Below are positions 11,890 through 22,700 of a stretch of 64,000 nt of DNA, piece by piece. The stretch is from Rhizomys pruinosus. Taxonomy: Eukaryota > Chordata > Mammalia > Rodentia > Spalacidae. A model generated the notes under the pieces. It was not told the DNA's origin. It ran no database searches and saw only the letters and a program-made list of their open reading frames with translations. The first letter of the stretch is position 1; the number at the start of each line of letters is the position of its first letter. The stretch covers positions 2,588,519-2,652,518 of the forward strand of contig VZQC01013712.1 in the NCBI GenBank assembly GCA_009823505.1, in the 5' to 3' direction. The translations under genes were made by a program, and so were the position numbers.

Positions 11890-12010
11890 GATTGAATTTT
11901 GTACATATCATATATTTTGATTATATATGGATCCCATCTCCTATCTGTACCTTCTCTTAATCCACCACCCAATTTCATGTACTCTAGTATACATAGAATA
12001 CCCAAGTTTA
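11890..12010 (-). mobile_element. antisense L1 3' UTR fragment
   Basis: 'attgaattttgtacatatca' then 'ggatcccatctcctatctg' is the reverse of the L1 3' UTR terminus and the polypurine region. Confidence 0.5.
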
Positions 12011-12013
12011 AAT

Positions 12014-12248
12014 ATAGCAGTTAGGAGCTATATAGGCATAGCAGTTAGGAGCACCGACTGCTATTGCAGAGGACCCAGGTTTGATCCCCAGCACCCACAT
12101 GGTGGCTGAGAGCCGTCTTTAACTCCAGTTCCAGGGGAATCCAATGCCCTCTTCTGACCTCCGTTGCATTTCATGACACAAGTGCACAGACCTACATGCA
12201 GACAGTACAACCATACACATAAAGAATAAATAAAAATTTAAAAAATTT
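12014..12248 (+). mobile_element. B3-like SINE with a duplicated 5' segment
   Basis: B3-like core from 'gcagttaggagcaccgactg' through 'acccacatggtggctg' to an A-rich tail, without the 17-bp duplication. The leading 15-mer atagcagttaggagc occurs twice, 24 bp apart (12014 and 12038), and the usual gggctggagagatgg start is missing. This suggests 5' truncation with a short tandem duplication. Confidence 0.8.
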
Positions 12249-12559
12249 CAAAAATTAAATATTGCTATGAATGTTAAAAAAATGGAAAGCCCAAAAGAAT
12301 CTTGCTTGATGAGTGGCATATGGTATATATGTTTTAAATATAAGGATCCATATTTAGCATACAGTAAAAAATTTCATTTTTCTAGATATATGCAAGATAT
12401 AGGGTTTTTAGTAGAATCAATGACCTCTTCAGCATGTGTATTTTGCTAAATTTACAGTGCCACCAATGAGTTCCCTCCCACTTAGAGGAATTCAAGTCCA
12501 CTTAGACATGGACTATAAAAGAATGAACAGAGAATACCAATACATTCCTTAGATACACC
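12249..12559. other. unique sequence
   Basis: No recognised feature. Confidence 0.35.
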
Positions 12560-13150
12560 AGTGAAGCTTCCTCAAACAACACAGTGTAATCCAATTTGAA
12601 AGCCATAACTGTGTAAGTTTTGGAGAATAAGAGACTGCAGAGTGTGTCCTTGGATAGGACTCTTATATTAAACCTCACCCACCCATGGCTCAGGGACCAT
12701 TGTAGAAGAGTGGGCAGAAAGACTGTAAGAATTAGAGTTTAGTGCATGAAGATAAAGATACCGGCTTTCAGGCCACTGGGAACTTATTCATATGAACTTG
12801 CAACAATGGTGACAGCATGCACAAGAGACATTCCAACTCTGTCAGACAAAAACTCAGCATACAGCAAGGGAGATGGGCAGCAGGCACCAACCCTCATAAT
12901 TGCTGGAGATTACTACTGAGGGAGAGTAGATATTCTTTAAGAGAGTGATTCTAGATAGGCTGACTAGACTCCACTGGATAAATTTGCACCAAGGGACATT
13001 TGGATAGAAATGACTGACAGAATAGGACTTAACATGTATGACAGAATGCATGAAAGTCAGTGGAGAGATATGGAGGGCCAAGAGAGAGGAGAGGGTCTAA
13101 ATTTGATTAAGACTTATTATATGAGTTGCACAAAACCTCAAAAAACATTT
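12560..13150 (+). mobile_element. L1-type 3' UTR repeat, older subfamily
   Basis: Shares the ordered blocks 'gactgcagagtgtgtcc', 'cacccacccatggctcagg', 'ccattgtagaagagtggg', 'gacagaatgcatg' and 'gattaagacttattat' with 62320-63060 and 15590-16160. Ends in 'cacaaaacctcaaaaaac'. Confidence 0.65.
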
Positions 13151-13514
13151 TAATGGAAAGCTCATATGTCTTATTTGATGTTCAATAGGCACTTAAAACT
13201 CAATGTATCCTTTATAATTTTAAGAGTCTCTTAGACTATCCTTGGACTACCATACTCAAGGAAGGTTTCTGCTGTCTGGTACTATTTCTTGATATACAGC
13301 CTTCATCTTGAATATGGACTCATGCAGAGCTACTGTATGTGTAATTTGTTAATAGACTAATATGACTCTCTGGGGTTTGTACCCCAGCAAATCATTATTT
13401 ATCGTTCCTCTCTCCCTTTACCTGTCCTGCCCTCCCTCCATGTCTTCTCCATGATGTTGCAGCAGCCCTTGGTTGCATCCCAGTACCTGAAGATAAGACC
13501 CTTTTCCAGTTTCT
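13151..13514. other. unique sequence
   Basis: No recognised feature. The sequence is pyrimidine-rich near 13405-13460. Confidence 0.35.
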
Positions 13515-13912
13515 CATCATTTGCTGTGACAAAGCCCTCTGGCTAAAACCAACTTGGGGAGGAAAGGGTTTATTCTGTTCACATCAGTTAGGTCACAGTT
13601 TATCACTGAGGGAGCCCAGCATAGGAACTCAAGCCAGGAACCTGGAGGCAGAAGCTGAAACACAAGCCATGGAGGAATGCTGCTTACTGGTTTGCTCCCC
13701 TAGCCCATACTCAGCCTGGTTTCTTATACAGTACAGAACCACCTGCCCAGGGATGGCACCACCCACAATGGGATGGGCCCTTGACATTACTCAAAAATCA
13801 AGAAAATACTCCACAGACATGGGCACAGGCCACTTCAATGAAGGCAATTTCACAATTGAGGCTCTCTCTACCCAGGTGTGTCAAGTTAACACTGAAGCTA
13901 TCCAGCACAGAC
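13515..13912 (+). mobile_element. widespread rodent interspersed repeat (class uncertain)
   Basis: 'aacttggggaggaaagggtt', 'ggaacctggaggcagaagct', 'gccatggaggaatgctgctt' and 'tgtgtcaagttaacactgaa' follow the order of a very common mouse/rat repeat that I remember but cannot name with certainty. The class (DNA transposon or other) is not claimed. A reverse-oriented fragment may lie at 63488-63660. Confidence 0.6.
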
Positions 13913-14353
13913 CCTATTGCTGAAGCCAGGGCATACTTCAGAAAATGGATATTGAGCAATGGAGCTGGATCTGACCTGGAAGCCACGACTGCTGAAGGTT
14001 ATCTTTCATAGCTGTGGAGAGCACTATGCAAGTCATTATAGCAGAACATCAATCGATGGTCAAACATCAACCTCAATACCAAATATCCATGTCAATGACT
14101 GGCACAGCATATGATATCAGTGCAATATCAGGACTTCTATCTTAGGGGAAAAAATGGCTAACCAATTGGACCTAAAGCCCACTTACAGGGAGGAAGGTCA
14201 AGTGTGGTATTGTTAACATAGCCAGATACACAACTGGAGAGGTCATAGATCTTACACAACTCCCCAAGGTAGACACATCTCTAGGCTAAGGTAACATTTT
14301 ACTAACTACAAAAGAAGTATCCTTATACTTATAGACAAATCTCCCAGACACTG

Positions 14354-14598
14354 GTGCTGGAGAGATGGCCGAGTGGTTAAGAGCACCGACTGCTCTTGCA
14401 GAGGACCCGGGTTTGATCCCCAGCACCCACATGGCGACTGAGAACTGTCTGTGACTCCAATTCCAGAACTCCAGTTCCAGGGGAATCCAACGCCCTCTTC
14501 TGACCTCCGCGGCATTGCACGACATGGGTGCACAAACCTACACGCAGACAATACATTCATACACATAAATAAATAAATAAATTAAATTTAAAAAATTA
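14354..14598 (+). mobile_element. B3-like SINE, variant of the duplicated subfamily
   Basis: gctggagagatggccgagtgg through 'acccgggtttgatccccagc', then a shortened duplication ('gactccaattccag' / 'aactccagttccagggg', 3 bp less than the young form), the CpG-rich 3' domain and an A-rich tail. It lies inside the L1-type repeat; the related copy at 33430 lacks it. Confidence 0.88.
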
Positions 14599-14745
14599 AG
14601 AAAAGAAGCTTATTTTGCTACAAATTAAAATAGTACATAGTCCCACAACTGGACACACACAGACATGGTCTATGAAATGCTAATTCCTAGACAACACATG
14701 TACAATGCAACCTCTACACATAAGCCCCAAGCATAATAAAACAAG

Positions 14746-15128
14746 TGAGGTGTCCTTGTGAGCTGGTCTCAAGTAAACAAGACTGCCGCTAAAGGAAGTA
14801 AGGTAGGCACAGCTAAGCTTGTTTTGAAATTTTTCTGATTGGCTTTAGCTATTTCCTTACTCATGGACAGCTCCAGACCAGCTCATGCTTACTATTGAAG
14901 TCTATGGGACAATCAGTTCACGCAGCCTGCAGGCTGCTTTGACCTTTAAGATGATTAGCTGCCTGTTTCTCGCCATGGGCGTTCCCTTGTGTTTTTGCCT
15001 TTATAAACTGCTGTAGTGCTTGCAATAAATAGACAGCTCATTCACCTTTCCCTGATCCGATCCCCATCACGGGGAACCCTCGAGGACCAGCCTGTGGAAC
15101 GGAGCGAGGACGGAGAGGGAACCCCACA
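14746..15128 (+). mobile_element. solo LTR of an endogenous retrovirus
   Basis: Starts TG (tgaggtgtccttg) and ends CA (ggaaccccaca), 383 bp, flanked by the 6-bp direct repeat aacaag (14740-14745 and 15129-15134). It has a TATA-like 'tttataaac' near 14999-15008 and an AATAAA about 20 bp downstream, as expected for an LTR promoter and poly(A) signal. The paralogous repeat at about 33588-33610 shows the uninterrupted site (gaacaaggtcccaag). No internal viral genes are present. A 6-bp duplication suggests a class II (ERVK-like) element. Orientation follows the TATA/AATAAA order. Confidence 0.88.
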
Positions 15129-15156
15129 AACAAGGACCCAAGAAAGCATTAACTCT

Positions 15157-15505
15157 TTTTTATTACTTCTTTATTATTTTTTTCATTTTTTAACAATAAG
15201 TAATCATTTATGAGTACAAGCATCCTTCATGTAAAACCAATTTGCAAGCAGGTGTGCCCAAACCCACACAGCCCATGGGTCCCACCATCCAGCTGGGGGG
15301 GGGGGGCTTGTATGTTCAATCAAGTTGATCAGATGAGTGTCCAGACTATATTGTTGTAGTTTCGTCATTCACCCCAATCATAGCCCTTACATTCTATCAT
15401 ATACCCTCTTCTGTAGATTGTTCCCTAGGCTTAGAAAAGGGGCACAGGTGGACCAGAAGCAAAACAGTCTACTTTCTCTGGAGCTGTTGTCTTGGACTCT
15501 GGTCA
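15157..15505 (-). mobile_element. antisense L1 3' UTR fragment nested in the older repeat
   Basis: On the minus strand it contains 'atcaacttgattgaacatac', a run of C on plus (G on minus) at about 15296-15307, 'atggtgggacccatgggctg' and 'gttaaaaaatgaaaaaaat'. These match 36040-36165 and 4140-4280. The T-rich left end is the tail. The imperfect repeat ttaactctt / ttaactgtt flanks it. Confidence 0.7.
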
Positions 15506-16180
15506 ACTAAATCTTAACTGTTATTAAGGAAGCTCCTCCATGCAACAGGAGACCAGGAACTCAAAAGGGTCTGAATGGCCAAACATGAAGTTTTGGAGTC
15601 TACAGAGTGTTGTTCCATGAACGGGCTGCCTATATTCAGCTTCACAAACCCAAGGCTCAGAGAACATTGTAGAAGAATAGTTGGAAAGATTGTAAGAGCC
15701 AGGGAGGTGATGCAAAACCAAAGGGAAGTGAATCCTACAAGGTCCTGGGACTCTGTTCATATGAACCTACAGCATTGGTATCAGTATGCACAAGACTGAT
15801 GTATGCTCAGCTGGACAAAAACCCAGCACAGAACTGTAGAAATGGGTAGCAAAGCTCAACCATGGCTGAGGAAATATTGGCAGCAGATGGTCGTCAGGTG
15901 AGGAAGACCTGGCCTTCTTTAGAAAATAGACTCTGGATAGGCTGACTAGAGCTCAGGGGATGATTAGGCATTAAGGAGTGAGTGAGGAGTATAATTTGGC
16001 ACAATCAACCCTAGCAGGAATGACAAAAGTTCTGAACTCTGAGGGTGGGGGGGGGTGTCTGTGGGAGGGTGACAAGGGAGAAGTGGGTATAATGAAAGTT
16101 AAGACTGACTTAAAATTATGTATGAAACACATAAAAATTCAGTAAAAATAATAAAAAGATGGATGAAAATAAAAAATAAA

Positions 16181-16639
16181 AACTCTTAATAAGAAAAAAA
16201 AATGTCTCCATAATTGAATGGGAATTTTACCCCAGTAACCTACTGTGACTCTCATCATTGAGACATATTTTAATGGTATTTCATTTACATGAACTCCCTT
16301 GCTAGAACTTCAAAAACATCCCCAAAGTCCTTTTGTTTCTAGGACGTATTCAAACCAATCATTAATATCTGTCATATTTGTTTCCTCATCTCTGAAGATC
16401 TGGTGATCATTGCCTTACTTCAGAGAACCAGTTTCCCCAACTGGCTTTTTACCAAAGCCTTGAAATTTCTTTGCTTTTCTCAAATCTATTCCACATGGCT
16501 GGCTCATTTATTTCCATAAAGAATATGCTAACAACAAACTATTCCCTTAAATAGGTATCTTTATACCCATACATTAATACAGCTCTCAAATCTCATGAAA
16601 GAGGCTTGTTTTACAGTGGGTGATAGTTAATTCAGAGAC
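16181..16639. other. unique sequence
   Basis: No recognised feature. Confidence 0.35.
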
Positions 16640-17190
16640 TTACAACCAGTCAAAAGTGCAGAAAATAAATTTCTGTTGAGGGCTCAGCAGAATCCCTTTC
16701 CCCAAGGCTCAAGTATCATCACTGAAAGGGTATTTGAAAGATTAAAAGAGCAAAAGTTTGTGAGGAATTGTTATGAAATAGTGTTTTCTGTACATGACAG
16801 GGCCATTAAACATATACACTTACAGCATATATGGTTGCATATACAAGTTGTACACAAGATCAAAAAAGTCAAATTTCCAGCATGGGTGGAGGAAGTCGTC
16901 ATGAAACTTGACCTATGGATAAAGAGCTATTGACAACTGATGGCTACTGGGGAGGGAGGGTCAGTTTTCTTCTGGAATATGGTCCCTGGTTCTTTGTCCA
17001 TGGCCCTACACCCATGTAAATACTGGCAGCAATAATTAGTCTCAATAAGTTAGCAAAGAGTAAATTAATTTGTCAGAGACATGTGGTGAGGTGGTCCTAG
17101 TAAGACTTGGTGGAGAGGAAATGAGGGTGGATTTCAGCAAAACACATTAGACATATGTAAGAAATTATAAAAATTAAATAAAATGTATTT
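16640..17190 (+). mobile_element. L1 3' UTR (Lx-like), degraded
   Basis: 'ggctactggggagggagggt', 'gtccatggccctacacccatg', 'taaatactggcagcaataat' and 'catatgtaagaaattataaa' follow the order of mouse Lx-type L1 3' UTRs. The open frame at 16676-16933 is not coding. Confidence 0.65.
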
Positions 17191-17194
17191 AATA

Positions 17195-17400
17195 TATTTT
17201 AAATATTTTATTTATTATTTTCATTTATGGGTTTGAGTGCATTGCTTGCATGTAGGTAATTGCATCCATACTGTACATTTCTCACAGAGGAAATGGAGTT
17301 ATAGACCATTGTTAGATAACACCTGGGTGCTGGGATTGAAACCTGGGTCCACTGCAAAAGGAGCCAGGGCTCTTAACTACTGAGCCATCTCTCCAGCCCC
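17195..17400 (-). mobile_element. B3/B2-type SINE, older copy
   Basis: Reverse complement of a tRNA-derived SINE: T-rich left end, 'acacctgggtgctgggattg', 'ggagccagggctcttaacta' and 'gagccatctctccagcccc' at its 5' end. Confidence 0.85.
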
Positions 17401-17433
17401 ATATTTAATTTATTTTTAAAAGAATGCACTGCC

Positions 17434-17680
17434 GGGCTGGAGAGATGGCCTAGCGGTTAAGAGCGCTGACCGCTCTTGCAGAGGACCCGGGTTCGATCCC
17501 CAGCACCCACATGGCGGCTGAGAACCGTCTGTAACTCCAATTCCAGGAGAACTCCAGTTCCAGGGGAAACCGATACCCTCTTCTGACCTCCGCGGCATTG
17601 CACGACACGGGTGCACAGACCTACATGCAGACAGTACATTCATACACATAAATAAATTAAAAAAATTATTAAAAAAAAAA
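17434..17680 (+). mobile_element. young B3-like SINE with 17-bp duplication
   Basis: gggctggagagatggcctagc with A-box-like sequence (about 17446-17456) and B-box 'gggttcgatcc' (17489-17500). The 17-bp duplication at about 17535-17568, the CpG-rich 3' domain and the A-tail follow. Perfect 13-bp target duplication agaatgcactgcc (17421-17433 and 17681-17693). Confidence 0.95.
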
Positions 17681-17693
17681 AGAATGCACTGCC

Positions 17694-17970
17694 ATAGCTC
17701 TCTTCAGCATAAAGTTTTTATTTGGCTTCTCATTAACTCTTACTCCTTTATGAAACCCAAATACTCTATATATGTGTTCAGAAGATCCTTTAGAGCCTTA
17801 GTTCAGCCCATACTTCCAGCTTCATTTCCTGCTTCTCCTTCTGGCATACTATATGGAACAGCTACTTTGTACTTCCTGATTCTGCCATTTCTATACCAGC
17901 AAGTTTTACATCTTAGGATCTCTCTCTCCATACTGATAAGTGCTCCTCTTTAGAACCACAAAACAGTAAT
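17694..17970. other. unique sequence
   Basis: No recognised repeat. An 89-codon plus frame at 17684-17953 begins in the SINE target duplication and has no family resemblance. Confidence 0.35.
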
Positions 17971-17974
17971 AACA

Positions 17975-18290
17975 GGAGTTGAGGAGATGACTCAATTGAT
18001 AAAATGCTTGCTGCACAAGCCTGAGGACCTGAGTTTATATGCCCAGCACCCATGGGAAGAGCCAGGCATATTTTCACCTGTAATCCCAGTTTAGGGGAGT
18101 AAAAGACAGATTTCAGGGGCCTAATGGCCAATCAGCCTAGCAAAATCAGTGGGCTCCAGGTTCACAGAGAGACACTTTCTCAAAAATAAGGTGAAGAAGC
18201 TATTGAAAAAGACGCTTGGTGTTTATTTTGGTCTGTACACATACACACACATCTACACATACATGCATAAACACACACACACAAATACTA
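17975..18290 (+). mobile_element. B4 SINE (tRNA head plus B1-like body)
   Basis: 'gaggagatgactcaattgat', 'gcctgaggacctgagttt' and 'acctgtaatcccagtttagg' (B1-derived), then 'ggttcacagagagacacttt' and a CA-rich 3' end: the chimeric structure of B4. Confidence 0.75.
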
Positions 18291-19417
18291 ACTATATAAA
18301 TTCTTCATAGATAATCTCAGGAAAAACCTAGGTGCACAGGGAAAGCATAATGACAACAACGTTGTGCAGTTAAGCCCTCCTTAGGTGCACACAGGGCCAA
18401 GCAGCAGAAACAGTCAATTCAGATCCAGACAATGCAGGGACAATTGTTTACTCACTTTATATTGAGGCCCCTTGACTTCGCCCCTAGATTTTGATCTTTT
18501 GACTGATATCTCATTCCTGATTCCTACCTTTAGTACTCACAATATTACCTGATTACAATCTCAAATCCCCAAATTTTAGAATCTCTGAAACTGGGAGGGT
18601 AAAACATTGTACCATTGTTTTCATTCACTTCTGATAGAAATGTATCATCTCTTTCTATTATGACTCTAGTTCAACAAACCAGACAGCAGTGTAAGCTTAA
18701 CCTGCGGCTTTGCCCCTAATAGAAAGTGAAGATAATTGCATGGCAATTATGAATATCTCATAGATCTCTATATATTCTTAAGCTCATTCACTACTGTAAA
18801 TTATGGTAGTATTTTGATCACCTGTTAGATCTCACTATTTAACAAAAAGCAAGAAAATGACTGTGTACAATATGTTTTAAAAATAGTTTGATGTTCGCAT
18901 TTCAGTATATATGGAATTATTATGTTCCTTTGCATTTTATTTTATGTATTTGAAAAAGTTTTCTGAGAAAAAAAAAACAACTATGATTTTGAGGCTTCAA
19001 CAGACGGCCAAATGAGACTGGGGAACCATAAAAAGGATACGAAAGCCCTGTCTAGAGCGAAACTTTTCAAATGTGAGGCAGTAGAAAAATATCTTCGATC
19101 CCTGGGCTCAATTCCCAAAGATACTATTTAGTTGACTATTCAAAACTCTCCATTTTGAATCATAAGACTTATGCAATTTTATGTAGGAGCTCTTCAGATG
19201 TTACATTAATAAACACATAGGTACATTGTCTAAAATTTAAAGAGGTACTGTTTTAGTACCTCTTTAATCTGAGTTAATCAAGAATTGTAAGAGATCATTT
19301 AATTTGTCAAGTGTTTTTTTTTTTTTTATCTTTTAGTCTTTTTTTTCTAAAGTAGTGTGGTCCTTATACAGTTGCTAATAAAATGGGCATATCAGTAGCG
19401 TTTCTTTTTTATATATA
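18291..19417. other. unique AT-rich sequence
   Basis: No gene or clear repeat. T-runs at 19311-19328 and 19342-19349 precede the L1. Confidence 0.4.
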
Positions 19418-19789
19418 TCTAATTTTCTTTTCTAATGCTTTTATTGATGTTTTGTGTATTTCAGACACCATTTTTTGGGTCAGTTTAGGCATATTCTTTT
19501 TTCCTCCCCCACACCCCACATTCATTCTGTCATAACTGTCTTGCATCTTTCTCTCAGTCTTCTAGTTTATGTTTAGGAATTTACATTTTCCTCCATTAAT
19601 TTTATATGACTCTAAAATATGGATACATAATCTCCACCTATATATTGTAATTACAGAGTCTGAAAATAAGTGGTGGGTGGATTCTAGAGCCCGTTGAGAG
19701 ATTTACAATATAAGAACAAATTTGCTTTCAGAGAAACAGAAATATAACAATAATGTTGTTCAGCTTGCTTTTCATCAGAGGATTTGGTG

Positions 19790-22700
19790 TTACCATCCAC
19801 AAATGAGGGAGACCATTTGCCACTTGTTTTTCTGGGAGTGTGTAACTTCACTTAGCATAATGGCTTTGAGATCCATCCATGTATTTGCATAGTTCATGAT
19901 GTCATCTTTCTTCATCGCTGAATAGTACTCCATTGTATAGATATAAGACATTTCTGTTATCCACTCATCTGTTGAGGGGCATTTGGGTTGATTCCACCTC
20001 TTCACTATTGTGAAGAGAGCTGCAATAAACATGGATGTGCATGTATCTTTGTGGTAGGATGAGTCTTGTGGGTATATACCCAGGAGAGGCATGACTGGGT
20101 CAGGTGGTAGGCTCATTTTGAGTCTTTTAAGGATTCTCCACACTGCTTTCCATAATGTTTGTACAAGTTTACATTCCCACCAGCAGTGGATGAGTGTTCC
20201 CCTTTACCCACAACCTCTCCAGTATTTGGTGTCTTTAGTTTTCTTGGTCTTAGCTACTCGTATTGCAGTGAGATGATATCTGAGAGTGGTTTTAATTTGC
20301 ATTTCCTTAATTATTAATGATGTTGAAAACTTTTTAAGATGTTTCTCATCCAACTTTCCTTCCTTACTGGTGAAGTCTTTGTTCAGCTCTTTACTCCATC
20401 TTTTGAGTAGGTCATTTGTTTTCTTACTTCTTTGTTTTTTGTTTTTTTTTTGAGTAATTTATATATTTTTGATGTTAATGTTAATGCTCTGTCAGATGTA
20501 TCACTGCTGAAGATTTTCTTCCACTCTGTGGGTTTTCTCTTCACTTCCTTGTTTTTTTCTTTCTCTGTATAGAAGCTTTTGAGTTTGATGAGGTCCCATT
20601 TTTCGATTGTTGACCTTATTTCCTATGCAGCTTCTGTTTGATTTAGATAGTCTTTTCCTATGTCTATGTCTTGTAGGTTGTTGCCAACTTTTCATTCTAT
20701 CACCTTCAGGGTTTTGGATTTCATGTTGAGATCTTTGACACACTTGGAGTTTATTTTTGTACAGGGTGAGAGGTAGGGTTTTAATTTTGTTCTTCTACAA
20801 ATGGTGATCCAGTTTTGCCAGCACCATTTGGTGAAGATGCTATCCATCCTCCATTGAGCTTCTTTTATGCCCCTTTGTCAAATATGAGGTGGTGGAAATT
20901 GTATGAGCTCAAGTTTGTATCTACAATTTTGGTCCATTGGTCAACGGGTCTGTTTTTCTGCCAGGACCAGGCTGTCTTTATGACTATGGCCCTATAATAT
21001 AGTTTGAAGTCTGGTAGAGCAATCTCCCCCTGTATTGCATTTTTCACTCAGGGTTGCTTTAACTATTTGGGGTCTTTTCCTATTCCAAATGAATTTAAGT
21101 TTTTTTTTACAAGTCTGTGAAGAAGCTCATGAGGATTTTGATTGGGATTGCATTGAATATGTATATAAATTTGGGTAAAATGGACATTTTTACTATATTA
21201 ATTTTCCCAATCCATGAACATGGGAGGTCTTTCCATCTTTTGATTGAATTTTCAATTTCCTTCTTTGGGGGTTTAAAATGTTTGTTGTAGATGTCTTTGG
21301 TATCTTTGGTTAGGTTTGTTCCTAGGTATTGTATTATATTTGAGGTTATTGTGAGTGGGAAGGTCTTCTTATATTCCTTCTCCACTTGTTTATTGTTGGT
21401 GTAAAAAAAGGCTACTAATTTTTCCAGGTTAATTTTGTAGCCCACAATGTTACTAAAACTCTTAATAGTTTCTAGAAGTTTTCAGGTGGAGTTTTTAGTA
21501 TCCCTTAGGTAAACTATCATAACATCTGCAAAAAGGGATAGCTTAACTTCTTCTTTTCCGATTAGTACTCCTTTCATTTCCTTCTCTTGTATTATTGCCC
21601 TAGCAAGTGTTTCAAGCACTATGTTGAAGAGGAGTGGCAATAAGGGGCAGCCTTGCCAGGTTCCCACCTTTAAGGGAAATGGTTCCGATTTTTCTCCTTT
21701 TAGGATGATCTTGGCAGTGGGTTTGCTATATATGGCTTTGATCATGCTGAGGAATGTTCCCTTCAGTCTGATTCCCTCTAGGACTTTAAACATGAAGAGA
21801 TGCTGGATCTTGTAAAAGGCTTTTTCTGCATCAATTGAGATGATCATGTGGTTTATGTATTTCAGTCCATTTATGTGTTTTATGATATTTATTGATTTAC
21901 ATATATTGAACCATCCCTGCATCTCTGGTATGAATCCAACTTGATCATGATGGATGATCTTTTTGACGTGGGTCTATATGTGATTTGCAAGTATTTTGTT
22001 AAGGATTTTTGCATCTATGTTCATTAAGGAAATGGGTCTATAGCTTTCTTTTTTGCTTGTATTTTTTCCTGGTTTTGGTATTAGAGTGATGCTGGTTTCA
22101 TAGATGGAGTTTGGTAGAATTCCTTCTGTTTGTATCCTTCTGAATATTTTGAGTAGCAACCTCTTTAAATATTCTATAGAATTCTGCCATGAAACCATCT
22201 GGACCCGGGCTTTGTTTAGTTGTGAAGTTTTTAATTACAACTTCAATTTCCTCAAATATTATGGGTCTGTTTAAACTGTCAATCTCTTCTTGGTTAAGCT
22301 TTGTTGGTTCCCAGGATTTCGGATAGTCATCTATTTCTCTTAGGTTTTCAAATTTAGTGGAGTATAGTTTGTTGAAGTATTCCTGTATGATTGGCTGGGT
22401 CTTTTCTTTGTCTGTTGTGATGTTTCCCCTTTCATCATGAATACTATTGATTTGGAGTTGCTCCCTCCTTTTTTGGTTAACTAGGCTTCTAGGTCTTTCT
22501 ATTTTGTTTATCTTTTCAAAGATCCAGCTTTTGGATTTGTTGATTTTATGTATTGTTTTCTTTGTTTCTATTTCATTGATTTCTACTCTGATTTTTGTTA
22601 TTTCTTCTTGTCTGTTGGGTTTAGGGTTCATTTGTTGTTGTCTCTCAAGTGTTTTTAGCTGCAGTGTTAGATTTATTTGTTCCCTTTCTAGTTTTTTTTA

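Larger units (their letters stand above)
13913..16180 (+). mobile_element. old L1-type 3' UTR repeat hosting three nested insertions
   Basis: The backbone matches 61600-63060 and, in pieces, 33320-33828 ('tggtattgttaacatagcca', 'gcaacctctacacataag', 'ctcctccatgcaacaggaga', 'ggaaagattgtaagagcc'). It ends in 'aaacacataaaaattcagta'. Three later insertions interrupt it: a SINE (14354-14598), an LTR (14746-15128) and an antisense L1 piece (about 15157-15505). Confidence 0.7.

Noticed and set aside
14746..15128. Intact endogenous retrovirus
   Set aside because: Only one LTR is present, with no internal coding region and flanks that join directly to the host repeat.
17434..17520. Functional tRNA gene (A and B boxes present)
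   Set aside because: The boxes belong to the tRNA-derived head of a SINE. The cloverleaf is not intact and a retroposon body and A-tail follow.
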